From Pleurostoma richardsiae (Eukaryota > Ascomycota > Sordariomycetes > Calosphaeriales > Pleurostomataceae), in NCBI GenBank assembly GCA_030052745.1, contig JANBVO010000010.1, forward strand, positions 744,001 through 808,000: 64,000 bases of DNA, in the 5' to 3' direction. The translations under genes and the position numbers were made by a program. Position 1 is the first letter of the stretch, and every line of letters begins with the position of its first letter. Below the pieces are notes generated by a model. It worked only from the letters and a program-made list of their open reading frames with translations. It made no database searches and was not told the origin of the DNA. Positions 11,753-24,097 of the stretch are shown piece by piece.

Positions 11753-11858
11753 CTTGTCTGATTGCTGCAGCGCAAGGATGGGATCTTGATTGATGACTGT
11801 TCGTTGCTGAGGAAAAAATCTTGATGCTACCTCCTGCCCCGCCAAACTGCCCCTCTAG

Positions 11859-11884
11859 CTTATCTTATCTTGTACTATCTTATC
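11859..11884 (-). promoter_or_regulatory. Cluster of three GATAAG boxes upstream of GMP synthase
   Basis: CTTATC occurs on the plus strand at 11859-11864, 11864-11869 and 11879-11884, that is GATAAG toward the GMP synthase start about 110-130 bp away. Fungal GATA factors of the AreA/NIT2 type, which answer to nitrogen status, bind such paired sites. Role here is inferred. Confidence 0.45.
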
Positions 11885-12156
11885 TCTAACAATCCCCACT
11901 CAAGCACCCGCGGTGCTGACCAAGTAGTTGTTATGTGTCACGTGTGACGCGCTCGCCAAGCTCTCCCGCGCAGACCTTCCAACCACTTCTCTAGTACCCT
12001 GAAGACTTCGCTGTAAAGAGTGGTTTTGGCATGAGGAAGGTCAACGGCCAGCGGGTACAGTTACGCCGCGGTATGTCTATAATGACTTCCTATGTCGTTG
12101 TCTGCACAGGTGTCAAAGTACGGTTCAAGCAGCACAACTGTCAGTGAACCTTTCAG

Positions 12157-12426
12157 TTGACTCGCCGAACCGACAACCACCCTCCATTACCTACCCAGGT
12201 ACCTTGGTTACGCTATACAAAACCCCTGTGCTTAGGTTGGCCATTTCAAACTTGTTTTCATAAGACGACGTGCCACGGCTTCAATCACGAACTTCTTGTC
12301 AAAATTGAGGACTTCAGAAAGGTTTGCGACCAATGCGGGCGTACAATCTCACTAAAGAGAGGGATGATGAAAAGATACATGCAGACCTATGAAGGAAAGG
12401 AAATGACGAAGGGGAAATATCACTAG
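12157..12426 (+). pseudogene. Possible decayed C2H2 zinc-finger fragment
   Basis: An 89-codon frame contains CDQCGRTISLKRG followed by RYMQTYEGKE (from 12325). The spacing matches a classical C2H2 finger (C-x2-C-x12-H-x3-H), but tyrosines stand where both zinc-binding histidines should be. CAC/CAT to TAC/TAT is a C-to-T change at CpA, the context of repeat-induced point mutation. The frame has no clear partner exons and the region is AT-rich. It may be a relic, or chance resemblance. Confidence 0.3.
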
Positions 12427-12706
12427 ATATTCGCAGAGGAGTTTCATCTAGTTACTTGCATGATTTTCCGAGACTCACTTACCTTGTGTTTCAGCACTGA
12501 GAGCTCGATTGGTGTCAGCACAAGAGAAGTCCTCACATATTTTAGCTTGTATAGAAGGGTAATAAGCACCTTTTGATTGTCCTCGAATTCTCTAGGCTCT
12601 CAAAAGCGGCCTCTCTTGCCTGTCGAGGTGATCCACCCTAGTCTAAGTGAGTTGCGGTAACATGCTAGAAAACACTTCCCTCGCGCTCCACCGCATGCGT
12701 CGTCAT

Positions 12707-14725
12707 CTATGCCAGGCGGACGCCGGCCTCTCTCCGTTTCTTCGACTGCTGGGCGGTCGCCGAGGTCATGTTGACGTTCTGGCTGGCGTCGAGGAAGCTC
12801 TGCGCCTCGCGGCGCTTCTCCTCCGCGATCTTCTTGAGCTTCTTGTCCATCTTGCCCTTGCCCGACCCCCTGCCGTGGAAGGCATGGGACATGAACTTGA
12901 AGGCCTCCTTCTGGTCGAGCTCACGGCCGAACTCATCGACGTACTTCAAGTTGATGGTAGGCTTGTAGCCCTCCTTGACGATGCCCGACATGATTTGCGA
13001 CACCTTGTACTCGCGCTCCGCATTCTGCTTGCGCGCGTACTCCTCGCGCTCGCGGGCCGACATCCGGTCGAGCAGGCCGCTCCTCCTGTCTCGTTCTCGT
13101 TGCGCCTTGGCCTCTGCTTCGACTTCCGCCAGGAGACGATTCCGCTCTGTCAGGAACTTCTGTTTCTGGCGGAGCTGCTCGTGTGTCTCCGCACCGTGGC
13201 TCTCCTGCAGCAGGCCGCGCTCCTTGAGCAGCTGGAGTGTGGCACCCATGCCTTGGTCAATCGTCTTTTCCTCCTCTACCCCGGTAAGTGGTTCGGCGGA
13301 AACCGACACCGACCGCTCCCTCTGCAGGGACTCTTCCCTTTCGAATTCAACGCCGTCATGCATCTCCTCGTCCTCAGACTCAGCATCCATGGCCGTGACA
13401 GGCTCCACGGACCGAGATTTCTTGCGCGGTCTCTCGTCCTCATCTTCGCCGGGTTTACGAAGAGTGCTGACAAACTCAGATATCTCGTCAATGACAAGAC
13501 CACCGCCTTCTTCGTGTGTCTCCTGCTCGTTCGGTGCCTCTTCCTTCAATTGCCTCGCAATGTCTTCAGGCCTTGTCCGCTTCCGCTTCTTCAGAGCATC
13601 TCTCCGCTGGAGAGCAAGAGAGGCTTGCAGATCGTCATCGTCCACAAAGGAGGCATCCACCGTCTTCCTCTTTTTTCTGAATGTTCCCACGCCAGAGTCT
13701 ATGTCCATCGACGTGTCTGGAAGGTCGCCAGGCGCCTGGTCCACCGGGAAAAGCGAGTCCTCGTCGTCTGCAGCTCGTCGTCTTGTAGACTTTGACTTCT
13801 TCTTCTTTGGCTTCTTGACTTTGATTTCGGAAGGGTCCAGATAATCAGAGGCAAGGGTATCTTCTATTTGAGACGTCAGCAATACTCCATTAAAACTTTC
13901 ATCAAAGTTAGACATACTGAGTATGTCCATATCTAGACTTTGTATCTTCTTCTCCGTCGCAGGACCTTCAAGAATGTCGGCAAGTTCCGATATCGTACCA
14001 GCCGAATCTAGCGTGAAGGCCGCCTTCTTCTTCTTGCCGTGTATCTCCTCGTCATACTGCGACAAGATGCCACGCTCGCCGGTCTCATCGATATCATTAG
14101 GGTCATATACAGGGCGCTTCTTCTTGAGCTGCAATCTCTCTTGGAGCTTTTCTTGTTCCCGTAGATGGATATTTTCAAGCTCGTCTCCTCCGCCCTCCTC
14201 GTCTAGAACCGTGGTGTCCTTGAGCGTAAGAACTTGGTCGTCACCATCCAGCAAGCTTGACATGTCATGGCCGACCTTGAGGCCCGCGAGATCTTTGGAC
14301 GTGTGCTCCTTGGCAGCTGCTGCAGCGGCAGCGGCAGCTTCCTCCTCCTTCTGTCTCTCCTTTTCAATCTTCTTTAATCTCTTCTTCTGACTTTTCAGCC
14401 ATGACTTCGCGTCAAGGTCGCCTTCCTCGTCAGCATCACCGAGACCCTTGCCCTCGAGGACAGCCAGGCGCTGCGCCTTCTCTCGCGCCTTCTTAATAGC
14501 CTCGGCTCGCGCCTCGCGCTCCCTCTTCGCTTTCTCGGCATCCTGGATCTTCTTGTAGTTGTCGTATGCTAGCGCTTCTCTCGTTTCGATAGTACTCGCT
14601 GCTTCCTCTGGTTCCCCTTGCGCGGTCTCGTCAGGCTTCGATGCGGCAGCTCCCGGAACAGGTATGAGCTTGAGGCCCATCGCCTGCCGGATCCGGTTCA
14701 TCTCCTCTATCGTAGCTGCGTCCAT
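12707..14725 (-). CDS. SNU66: U4/U6.U5 tri-snRNP protein, SART-1/Snu66 family
   Basis: A single 672-aa frame without introns. Snu66/SART1 is a component of the U4/U6.U5 tri-snRNP, needed for spliceosome activation in the nucleus. The N-terminus (MDAATIEEMNRIRQAMG) and long charged coiled-coil stretches of Lys/Glu/Arg fit the family, as do the conserved block GHDMSSLLDGDDQVLTLKDT (about 152-171), the ERGILSQYDEE block, and the C-terminal AFHGRGSGKGKMDKKLKK block. An alanine run interrupts the coiled coil at about 130-140. Family members are usually 600-800 aa, so this looks complete. The start at 14725 is the only ATG near the conserved N-terminus. Its 5' end faces away from the glucoamylase gene beyond a 2.2 kb gap. 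Confidence 0.93.
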   Translation of the reverse strand: MDAATIEEMNRIRQAMGLKLIPVPGAAASKPDETAQGEPEEAASTIETREALAYDNYKKIQDAEKAKREREARAEAIKKAREKAQRLAVLEGKGLGDADEEGDLDAKSWLKSQKKRLKKIEKERQKEEEAAAAAAAAAKEHTSKDLAGLKVGHDMSSLLDGDDQVLTLKDTTVLDEEGGGDELENIHLREQEKLQERLQLKKKRPVYDPNDIDETGERGILSQYDEEIHGKKKKAAFTLDSAGTISELADILEGPATEKKIQSLDMDILSMSNFDESFNGVLLTSQIEDTLASDYLDPSEIKVKKPKKKKSKSTRRRAADDEDSLFPVDQAPGDLPDTSMDIDSGVGTFRKKRKTVDASFVDDDDLQASLALQRRDALKKRKRTRPEDIARQLKEEAPNEQETHEEGGGLVIDEISEFVSTLRKPGEDEDERPRKKSRSVEPVTAMDAESEDEEMHDGVEFEREESLQRERSVSVSAEPLTGVEEEKTIDQGMGATLQLLKERGLLQESHGAETHEQLRQKQKFLTERNRLLAEVEAEAKAQRERDRRSGLLDRMSAREREEYARKQNAEREYKVSQIMSGIVKEGYKPTINLKYVDEFGRELDQKEAFKFMSHAFHGRGSGKGKMDKKLKKIAEEKRREAQSFLDASQNVNMTSATAQQSKKRREAGVRLA

Positions 14726-15900
14726 CTTGGCGTCAGTGTCAGTATCGGTGCCAATGACTGTCGTTCTGAATTATAAAGGGGCACACTGCCGCGACGTGTA
14801 GGAAGATATGAACGGAAAATGTTGTTGCGCGGTTGCCTTCCCGTTATCGCCATTATCATTATCGCCTCACAGTTTTAGGCGGGTCGTCTGTCGCTATGAT
14901 CACGTGGATAGATTATATAAGCGGTTTTTTGGCTGTTGATATCTTCCAACGGAAATTTTCTGTTGCAGCCTTTTTCCTCTCCTCTTCTCTACACAAACAC
15001 GGATCTGTGCCCAGCCGTCCCCTGCTTGCTCCGGCGAGTCCAGGGTCGATGGCTGCGGCAGCTCGATTACTTCAAGGAGCCATCATTATTTCTCATGGTG
15101 TCAATCTTCCAATCGACAGGTCCAAGAGCAGCCGGGCGCTGGGAAGCCGAGTTCGCTGTAAAAGGCTTGAGCTTGCGTGGAACAGCTGCCCCGGGGACGT
15201 CATATTCCAAGTCCCTTCTCCGAGGCCATCGGTCGATGAGGGTGGGAAAAACCATGACAATAGCCCACATACATTCATTCTAGAGAGAGTCTCACTGCGT
15301 TGCTCCAAGGCCGCCTGCAACATCGCGGCCCGATTCGATGTCAAGTGGCTTGTGTAGCGAAGCAGCCCTTCCGTCTGTGATACTCCGCGTAGTGGGCTCC
15401 CGCTTCGGCCTGAGTCCTTGCGAACGTCAGAGACTGTCTACCTCTTATTGGCTCAGCAGTTCCTGCGGTTCATGTGCTGCGGCCATAGAACCACTACCGT
15501 CACCGCTTGACCTCTCGGAGTCCTTGGTTTGGCCGAGCTGTCCGTTGCGTGTTTAAGTGTGCGTGCGAGAGGGCTTGTAAGTATCATCCGAAGCGAGTAG
15601 TACTTCCTTCGGCATCCTCCGCCCACATCCCTTCCGGTATAATGAAGTCGTCTTAAGGAACATCGTTTCGGAGGCTCCTCGGTGCGGATCCGGACATCTC
15701 ACACAACATGTGCATGCTTGGTGGAATTATCCGTCTTTGACTGGCGCTGTGACCCTTGAGGGAATCTATGTCACCCAATGCCGGGAAACGTGTGGCTTCA
15801 ACACGTGAAGAGGATGCCAGGGTTTCCGGGGTCGCTTCGGGGCCTTCATCACCATCGATCGGGACTACTTCCCCTTTGGGCCATGCCGGACGCGCCTCGC

Positions 15901-15950
15901 CAGGCACTTGCAGGCACTTGCAGGCAGTCGCAGGCACTCGCAGGTGCTCG
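15901..15950. repeat. Tandem repeat, five 10-bp units
   Basis: Five consecutive copies of a CAGGCACTTG-like unit; the first two are identical and the last three differ at one to three bases. It lies in the intergenic region upstream of glucoamylase. Confidence 0.85.
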
Positions 15951-16684
15951 TGGCCAGGCCAGGATGGGACACCTTCATCAGTACTGCCGGCAGGGGTTGC
16001 GGAATCAAGCGAGTAAATGACCTGTATATGCATCAGGACGGACCGATTCGAAAGTCGGTGATGGGGTCTCCGCTTGGGGAGATGCGGAGGAGACTGGAGA
16101 GAGTCTTGCGGGGAACTGGAGTTGCTTGTCTCACCTACCTACCTTATCTAGACAGCAAGCAGGATATTGTCAGTACTGCAGCAATATTAGGAATTCAATT
16201 ACAGGCCACCCTTGAGTGCCGTCTTGCAAGCGACATCCCAGTTGACAGCTGCCAAAGTCGACTGCGTCTTGCACTTGGAGTGCAGAGTGCATAATGATCG
16301 CATCTGCTTGCTTGCCTCCTTGCGTACCCCGCGGTCATTTACCCCAATTATGATGATGACATTCGCCTACATCTCTGCCTTCTCCACAGACGCAGGACCG
16401 AGGATTCTGATCACAGGCTCGCCATCTGTTCCGAACCTATGATATGCGCCCAAGACACTTAGCTTGCTTTAGGCCTCGGCCTTGCTACCTCACGTTCCTA
16501 GATCCTCGATGCCCTACCACGCTGCGGCGTCCATAGCCCGTTTTGAGACGCGGTTGCCCCTCTGCATCGTCGGCCTTACACGGCACGACATCGGTGCTTT
16601 TCTTAGGAGATCTTAGCTCGTTGACGTAGGGTGAGGAAATGCCTCTATGGCGACAGAGCGGCTCAGGGGCAGTTGCTGACTGGG

Positions 16685-16833
16685 CTGGGGGGTTCCAGGA
16701 ACGTCCCGGATGTCGACATTGTTCGTTCGGGCCGTTACCGACACAACGCCGGACGACGTAACTCTTGGCCGTTCTCCCTCTGCATTCCCGGTTCCGTTCA
16801 GGGGCTGAGGACTTGGGTTACCAGGTATAAATA
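16685..16833 (+). promoter_or_regulatory. Glucoamylase promoter elements: CRE-like site and TATA box
   Basis: CTGGGG at 16685-16690 matches the fungal carbon catabolite repressor CreA/CRE-1 consensus SYGGRG. TATAAATA lies at 16826-16833, 83 bp before the glucoamylase start at 16916. No CGGN8AGG AmyR site was noticed in the proximal 300 bp. Confidence 0.5.
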
Positions 16834-16915
16834 CACCATGGAGATCCTTCAAAATGATGTCCTGGAGCAGTATCCAGCCAACATCTCCTACACGTCAAGC
16901 TTCACACAGCCCATC

Positions 16916-19136
<2,221 letters not shown>

Positions 19137-19400
19137 GCCCAGCATAAGTGCAAAAGTAGCATGGAGGTAGGAACATGATGGGAGCTTGACCATGACAGCA
19201 TGAGCATGCGGGCATGAGTATGAGAAAACTGCAGCGAGGCAGGAGGTGATGACGTTCGAGGGAGCAAAAAACACAGCATATCCGGGCGGGAACATGATGG
19301 GCGGGCTTGTAGGCAGCAGTAAAAGGGGCAAAAGGGGCAGTACACATTTGCAGCATCATTCATATGTATTCATTAGGTCTATTCTCATCAAAACTTCTTC

Positions 19401-20472
19401 TCAGCTCCTCCCAATACGCTCTAGTGACCTCATGACCGTATCGACCGCCCACTCCAGCGTCGTTTCCATATCCACATCGAGCCCCTTGCCCACCTGCGCT
19501 TCGATCCCCTCCCGCTCCAGCACGTCCCTCCTCAGCTCGCCCTCCACGTCCCCGCCCTCGAACAGCCACGCGTGCGCCTCCGCGTAGTTGGGCCACACGA
19601 TCTTGTCGACGTAGCCCGGCGGGTCCTTCCAGAAGCCCTCGAGGGTGACGTAGCCGTCGCGCGCCTCGCGGCGGCGCGTCGCGTGCTCCCGGCTCACCAG
19701 CAGGAACAGCTTGACGTCCAGGTGGCGCATGACGCCCGCCATGGCGGGGCAGTACAGCAGGAAGCCGTCCAGGAGGCACAGCCGCAGGTGCCGGCCGTCC
19801 GGCGCGACCAGCAGCCCGTAGCCCGGGCGGCCCGGCTGCGTCCAGTCGGCGACCTTGGCCTTCAGGGCGGCGATGGTGGCGTCGGGCACGGGGCAGGGCC
19901 CCACGGAGTTTTTGTCTTCCTTGGAGTCCACGGTCGGCTGCGGCGGAGGCGAAGAAGAGGGGGTAAGTACCGGGCGAGGAAAAGAAGTAGTAGAAGAAGA
20001 AGGAGAGGTGAATAGGTGAGGAGAGGAAGAAGAGGGGCCGGTTAGGCGAGGAGAGGCGGGAGGAGGATGGAGCTGACCGGTGAGATCGGGCAAGGGCACG
20101 CAGCCGTGAGAGGAGCGGCGTGAGGAGGGGGGAAGAGAAACACTGACTGGAAAAGTGCCGTGGGTTTGGATGTGGGCGAGTGCAGCCTCCATCTGCGGTA
20201 TGTCCAGCGCCTCAGGACAGTCCCAGTCCGCGAGACCATCTCGAACGGGGAGCCTGTGGGCCGCCGAGTCGGGCACGTCAGTTATGTCTTCCTGGATAGA
20301 GTCTTTTCGAGAGATGCGGGACGACCGACTGTTCTTCTGGCCTGTAAAAGTCATCTTCGTGTAAGACGAAGGTGTTGGGGAATATATCGCGGAGCAGTCG
20401 GGCGAGAGTCGTCTTCCCGCTCGAGGAGCACCCGCTAATGCCGACGACGACTGCTCGCCGTTCCTCCTCCAT
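19401..20472 (-). CDS. NRK1: Nicotinamide riboside kinase
   Basis: It phosphorylates nicotinamide riboside to NMN in NAD salvage (cytosol). Exons are 20472-20330, 20253-20148 and 19937-19401, giving 261 aa. The P-loop GCSSSGKT is at 14-21, followed by HEDDFYRPEEQ, and the first intron (76 nt, GTCGGT, branch CTGAC, CACAG) joins it to LPVRDGLADWDCPEAL, the family's order. The second intron (210 nt, GTCAGT...GCAG) joins HGTFP to PTVDSKEDKNSVG. It is a multiple of three and free of stops, so an unspliced reading would insert 70 Pro/Ser-rich residues. The LID/acceptor region LCLLDGFLLYC and WPNYAEAH follow. The ATG at 20472 is chosen over one at 20499 because family members begin just before the P-loop. 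It is convergent with glucoamylase, 264 bp apart. Confidence 0.92.
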
Positions 20473-20923
20473 CTTTAAGGGAGGAGGGAGTAATAACACG
20501 ATGCGGCTGTAGACTTATCCCGAGTCTCATACGTGAAGCAGTAGCTCTGTATATCGTTGTGTCTCAAAGAAGGCTTTATGTGCAGTGACTGTGAGTCAGC
20601 AGCAATTGGGCTATTATCTCGCTCCTCAGCTTTCTAGATCTGGACGGTTTAGGAAGCTATTTAGCGATTAGGCAGCGGGAACAGACAGGCACAGTGAGTA
20701 TTCGGCACCTTTCCCATCTGGTAATTTGGGTCTCGGTCCCCTGTATTTGCTGGATCGCATTCGTCATCCCGCAGGAGCAGCGCGACACATGCCGGACAAT
20801 TTATTTTAGGCTTTTCAAGGCCAACTACGGAGGACAAAGGGCAGGCAGAAGAAGCCTTCAACAACCACTTCTCCCTCCCCCCTTCTGGCCTCAGACACCC
20901 CGACAGACACTCCAATTTCGAAA
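20473..20923. promoter_or_regulatory. Divergent promoter region between NRK1 and PTH2
   Basis: 451 bp separate the two divergent starts. No gene or strong named motif was seen. Confidence 0.5.
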
Positions 20924-21723
20924 ATGGCCGACAGGCAAGTCGCCTCGCAGTCGGCGATCATCCTGACGACGTCGCTCGTCGCCTTTGTCTCCGGCTTCAT
21001 GCTGGGCGTCTACTCAATCCGTGGCTACCTGATTTCGCCTGCGCTGGCGGACGAGCGCCGGCACAATATCGAGGACCCCCTCGAGAGCGACGAGTCCGAT
21101 ATCGACGAGGATGATACCGTCCTCGACCACGCTCCCAATTGGGCCAACGGCGAGGATGCCGACCGACGCGACGGCCTGCGTGCCCGGTCCGAGAAGAAGA
21201 AGGCAGGAGGCGATAGCTCCTCCGCGGACGTGGCGGATGCGAACCCCAACGAGGAGTGCAAGTTGGTGCTGGTCGTGCGCACCGACCTAGGCATGACGAA
21301 GGGTGAGTTATTGTCCTCGCGCCCTGCACCACCCCAGTCCTAGACTACATCCCGCCAGACGTCGCAGAATTTCTGACAATCACGACCACCCATACAGGCA
21401 AGATCGCAGCGCAGTGCTCGCACGCAACCCTGGCGTGCTACAAGACGCTCTCCCGCGCGGCGCAGAAGGCGCCCTCCTCGCCCGCGGCCCGGCTGCTCTC
21501 GCGGTGGGAGCGACGCGGCCAGGCCAAGATCGCCGTGCAGGTCAAGAGCGAGGACGAGCTGCTAGAGCTGATGGGCAAGGCGCGCAGCCTGGGGGTCACC
21601 GCAGAAGTCATCCAGGACGCCGGCCGGACGCAGATCGACCCGGGGAGCTTGACAGTGCTGGGCGTAGGCCCGGCGCCCAAGAGCGTAGTCGACAAGATTA
21701 CGGGGCACTTGAAGCTGCTGTAG
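20924..21723 (+). CDS. PTH2: Peptidyl-tRNA hydrolase 2, membrane-anchored
   Basis: It cleaves peptidyl-tRNA dropped by ribosomes, recycling tRNA. Exons are 20924-21302 and 21398-21723 with a 95-nt intron (GTGAGT...ACAG), giving 234 aa. Residues about 10-32 form one membrane segment (AIILTTSLVAFVSGFMLG), as in yeast Pth2, which sits on the mitochondrial outer membrane. An acidic spacer (about 45-105) leads to the catalytic domain: KLVLVVRTDLGMTKGK, then AAQCSHATLACYK, QVKSEDEL, and DAGRTQIDPGSLTVLGVGP. The splice falls within GMTKGK and the frame closes exactly. Complete. Confidence 0.96.
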
Positions 21724-22005
21724 TTCGGCTGGCGAAGGAAGGTCTGACAGAAGGTGCCTTGTACAATTATTTGGGACGGAATCGATGCATGTGAAGGGCA
21801 ACGGAGCAGCAACTGGGAGTTTGAGGGATACAAAGGAAGAAAAACACGATACGGTCCTTGCGAACACATAGCGGCAGATCATGCAATGGGCGTCAGGCTT
21901 ATAGATACAGGAGACAAACAAAAAGAGGGATTGGTAGAAGAGAGCGTTGTCTCGAGTAATAGAGGTTTGCTACATATGTGGCGGGTATCTCAGCTTCAGC
22001 TTCTA

Positions 22006-23744
22006 TTACTCCTTTCTCGCGAACCTCGCCAAGGCCGGGCCTAGTTCCTCCTGCCTCTCCTTGTGCTTCTCGTCCTTCTTTGCTTGCTGCTCCTTCCACA
22101 GCTCCTCGATCTTCAGCCGCTTCTCGTCGATGATATTCCTCTTCCTCTGCTTGCGGATGTATTTCTTCAGTGCGCTGTTCTTGCCCCTAGCCCTATTCCT
22201 GATCTCCTCCGCAATATCCACAGCAGGGGCGTCGAGATCCCTCTCTGCCTTTCTTTGCTCATCACTTCGAAGGTCTAGGTTGCCGATAAAGTTGGGATCG
22301 AGCGCGATCATCTCGGGCTGCAGCTTGTTGAGAAGACCCTTGACTTCTGCCTCTTGCCGCTGCTTGGCGGTCTCGAATGGATTGACCTCCAGTGCGTCGA
22401 AAGACGCCTCGCCTGCTCCCGGCACCAATATTGAGGAGAAACCCTCATCATGGCCTAGTCCCAGTACATCCTCGAACGGGCACCAGCGCACCCGCTCAAT
22501 GCGCTTTCCCTCGCCTCCCCACGCCATGTAGGGGCTTGTTACCTTCTCCTGAGTCGCCTTGTGCTTGGAGAACAGGCCCTTCCATATTGTTGCGTGCGTC
22601 CCCCACCCTACGGCGGTTAGGCCGGTATCTGATATCGCCACAGACGATGGTGGTGTCCTTGTAACGTAGTTATTGACCTCCTTGAACATTCTTATGTCCC
22701 AAACTGCCATCTTTTGATCCTGCCCAGTCGACACCATGTATCGGCCTTCCCGGTCGACCGCTAATGATCGAACAGGGCCCCTATGAGCCAGCAACTTGAC
22801 TAGAGGCTCAGCTGAGTTGGGTGACCAGAGCGAAACGGTGCCGTTCTGATGTCCAATGTGTAATATAGCGTTCCAGGGGTTCTGGGTGAGCGAGACCGGC
22901 GGGCCGCCTTTCGTATGAATCTCGGATACTATCTCACCGGTCGAGACGTCCTGATACTTCAGGTTGCTCGAGATACCCTTCACCGTGTTAGAATGAATGA
23001 TGTGGTACCCTCAATGCAGACGAGATGGCTTACCAAAGTCGCCAGAAGAAAATGGTACGGCAGAAACTCCATATGGCTGACCTCCGTATGCTTCCGCAGA
23101 CAGTGTATCTCCACGCCGTTCCTGTCATAGATGTAGACGTACTTCTTTTGCGCGACCGCAAAGTACTGGTTGTTATGGAGCCACCGGGCATCGCGAATGG
23201 TTTCACCGAGCTGGAGCTCACACCCCAGCTTGCCCTCTCGCCAGTCCATCGTCGCCACATGGCCCTTACGCCCAGCCAGCAGAAGCTCCCTACCATTCCT
23301 AGTGTACTCGCACACATACGGACCCAGCTGGTCTAACTTGAGTTCAAACCGCTTCTGCGCCGTGGATACCGCGACATCGTGCTGTATGTCATCCTGCCGC
23401 ACTTTGTACGTCCGCTCGAGCTCCGTCTCAGCTTCAAGGAAGCCCGGCGTGTTCTCGAGCAGGATCTCGGCATCCTTTGCTTTCATGGCAGCCTCTTTGT
23501 ACTTCTTCTCCAGGTTCGTCAGGTTTCTCCGCAGCTTCTTGTCTCGGACGCCCTTGACATCAACGCCGCGGCCGCGCCCATATTCGCGTTGTGCCTGCTT
23601 CGTCCTCCGCCGCTTCTCTCGCTCCTCTTTGGACAGCAGCTCGGTCCTGGCGCCTCGGACGGTGAGGGCGCCATTATCGTGTTTCTTCGTAGGGGCATCT
23701 CCGCGAGTCTCTGTCGCATCCGGCTTCTCTAAAACGGTCGCCAT
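22006..23744 (-). CDS. UTP7: U3 snoRNP / SSU processome WD40 protein Utp7
   Basis: Utp7 (WDR46/BING4 family) is a nucleolar scaffold of the small-subunit processome for 18S rRNA maturation. Exons are 23744-23034 and 22977-22006, with a 56-nt intron (GTAAGC...GAAG) joining LAT-L to GISSNLKYQD, giving 560 aa. A Lys/Arg-rich N-terminus (KEEREKRRRTKQ) is followed by WD repeats: HVATMDWREGKLGCELQLGE, GTVSLWSPNSAEP, RYMVSTGQDQKMAVWDIR. The BING4 C-terminal domain begins about SPYMAWGGEGKRIERVRWCPFEDVLGLGHDEGFSS, and a basic helical tail ends ALARFARKE. It is head-to-head with TSR1, another 40S assembly gene. Confidence 0.94.
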
Positions 23745-24097
23745 CTCTGCCAGTTGATAATCGTGCCGTAAGATCCCCAGAAGACGCCGATCTGGAAATC
23801 CAATATTTTTTTTCTTTCTGGCAAGGATTCAGCTGACTGCCCCACCAATAGCGTATCACGATAAGCGATAAGATAAGATATGCTTTTGTATCCCCCACAT
23901 ATTCCTTTTTTTTTGAAAACCCTCTTGTGCCCCTCGCCTCGCCTTCTCTCTCCGCCAGCTGCACGGAACATCGACAAGCGGTTCCGAGTGAGATTGTGTG
24001 TTGCAATCAGAACCAATCTCTCTTGTCTCGGACAGTCTTGACATCCCTCAACGTGGCTTCTCTTCCATTCCGATTCAAAGCAGGCAGTGACGGAAAG
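23745..24097. promoter_or_regulatory. Shared divergent promoter of UTP7 and TSR1
   Basis: 353 bp between two ribosome-biogenesis starts. It holds three GATAAG boxes in 18 bp (23860-23865, 23867-23872, 23872-23877), a CCAAT box at about 23845-23849, and poly-T tracts near 23808 and 23909. Confidence 0.6.

Larger units (their letters stand above)
11753..12706. other. Intergenic upstream of GMP synthase, with a possible zinc-finger relic
   Basis: It contains the GMP synthase promoter (GATA cluster), an ACCTACCCAGGTACC motif near 12189-12203 and the possible C2H2 relic described separately. Nothing else is supported. Confidence 0.5.
14726..16915. other. 2.2 kb intergenic region shared by SNU66 and glucoamylase
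   Basis: No gene is supported although several open frames exist. Visible elements are a CACGTG E-box at 14901-14906 followed by TATATAA at 14914-14920, a five-unit 10-bp tandem repeat at 15901-15950, an ACCTACCTACC tract at 16133-16143, and the glucoamylase core promoter at the end. Its length fits a regulated secreted-enzyme gene. Confidence 0.55.

Noticed and set aside
12030-12144. 25-aa spliced frame with GTATGT...CACAG
   Set aside because: The intron signals are fair but the product is too short and unrecognised to support a gene.
12647-13844. Long plus-strand frames opposite SNU66
   Set aside because: Antisense of the Lys/Glu-rich Snu66 coding sequence; Leu/Ser-rich shadow proteins.
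14833-15357. 174-aa plus-strand frame upstream of glucoamylase
   Set aside because: An E-box and TATATAA lie near its beginning, but the product has no domain and no protein-like order.
20292-20325. 34-nt intron in NRK1 (GTCGTC...CCAG)
   Set aside because: It also restores frame but is too short; the 76-nt alternative 20329-20254 gives EEQ-LPVRDG, which matches the family.
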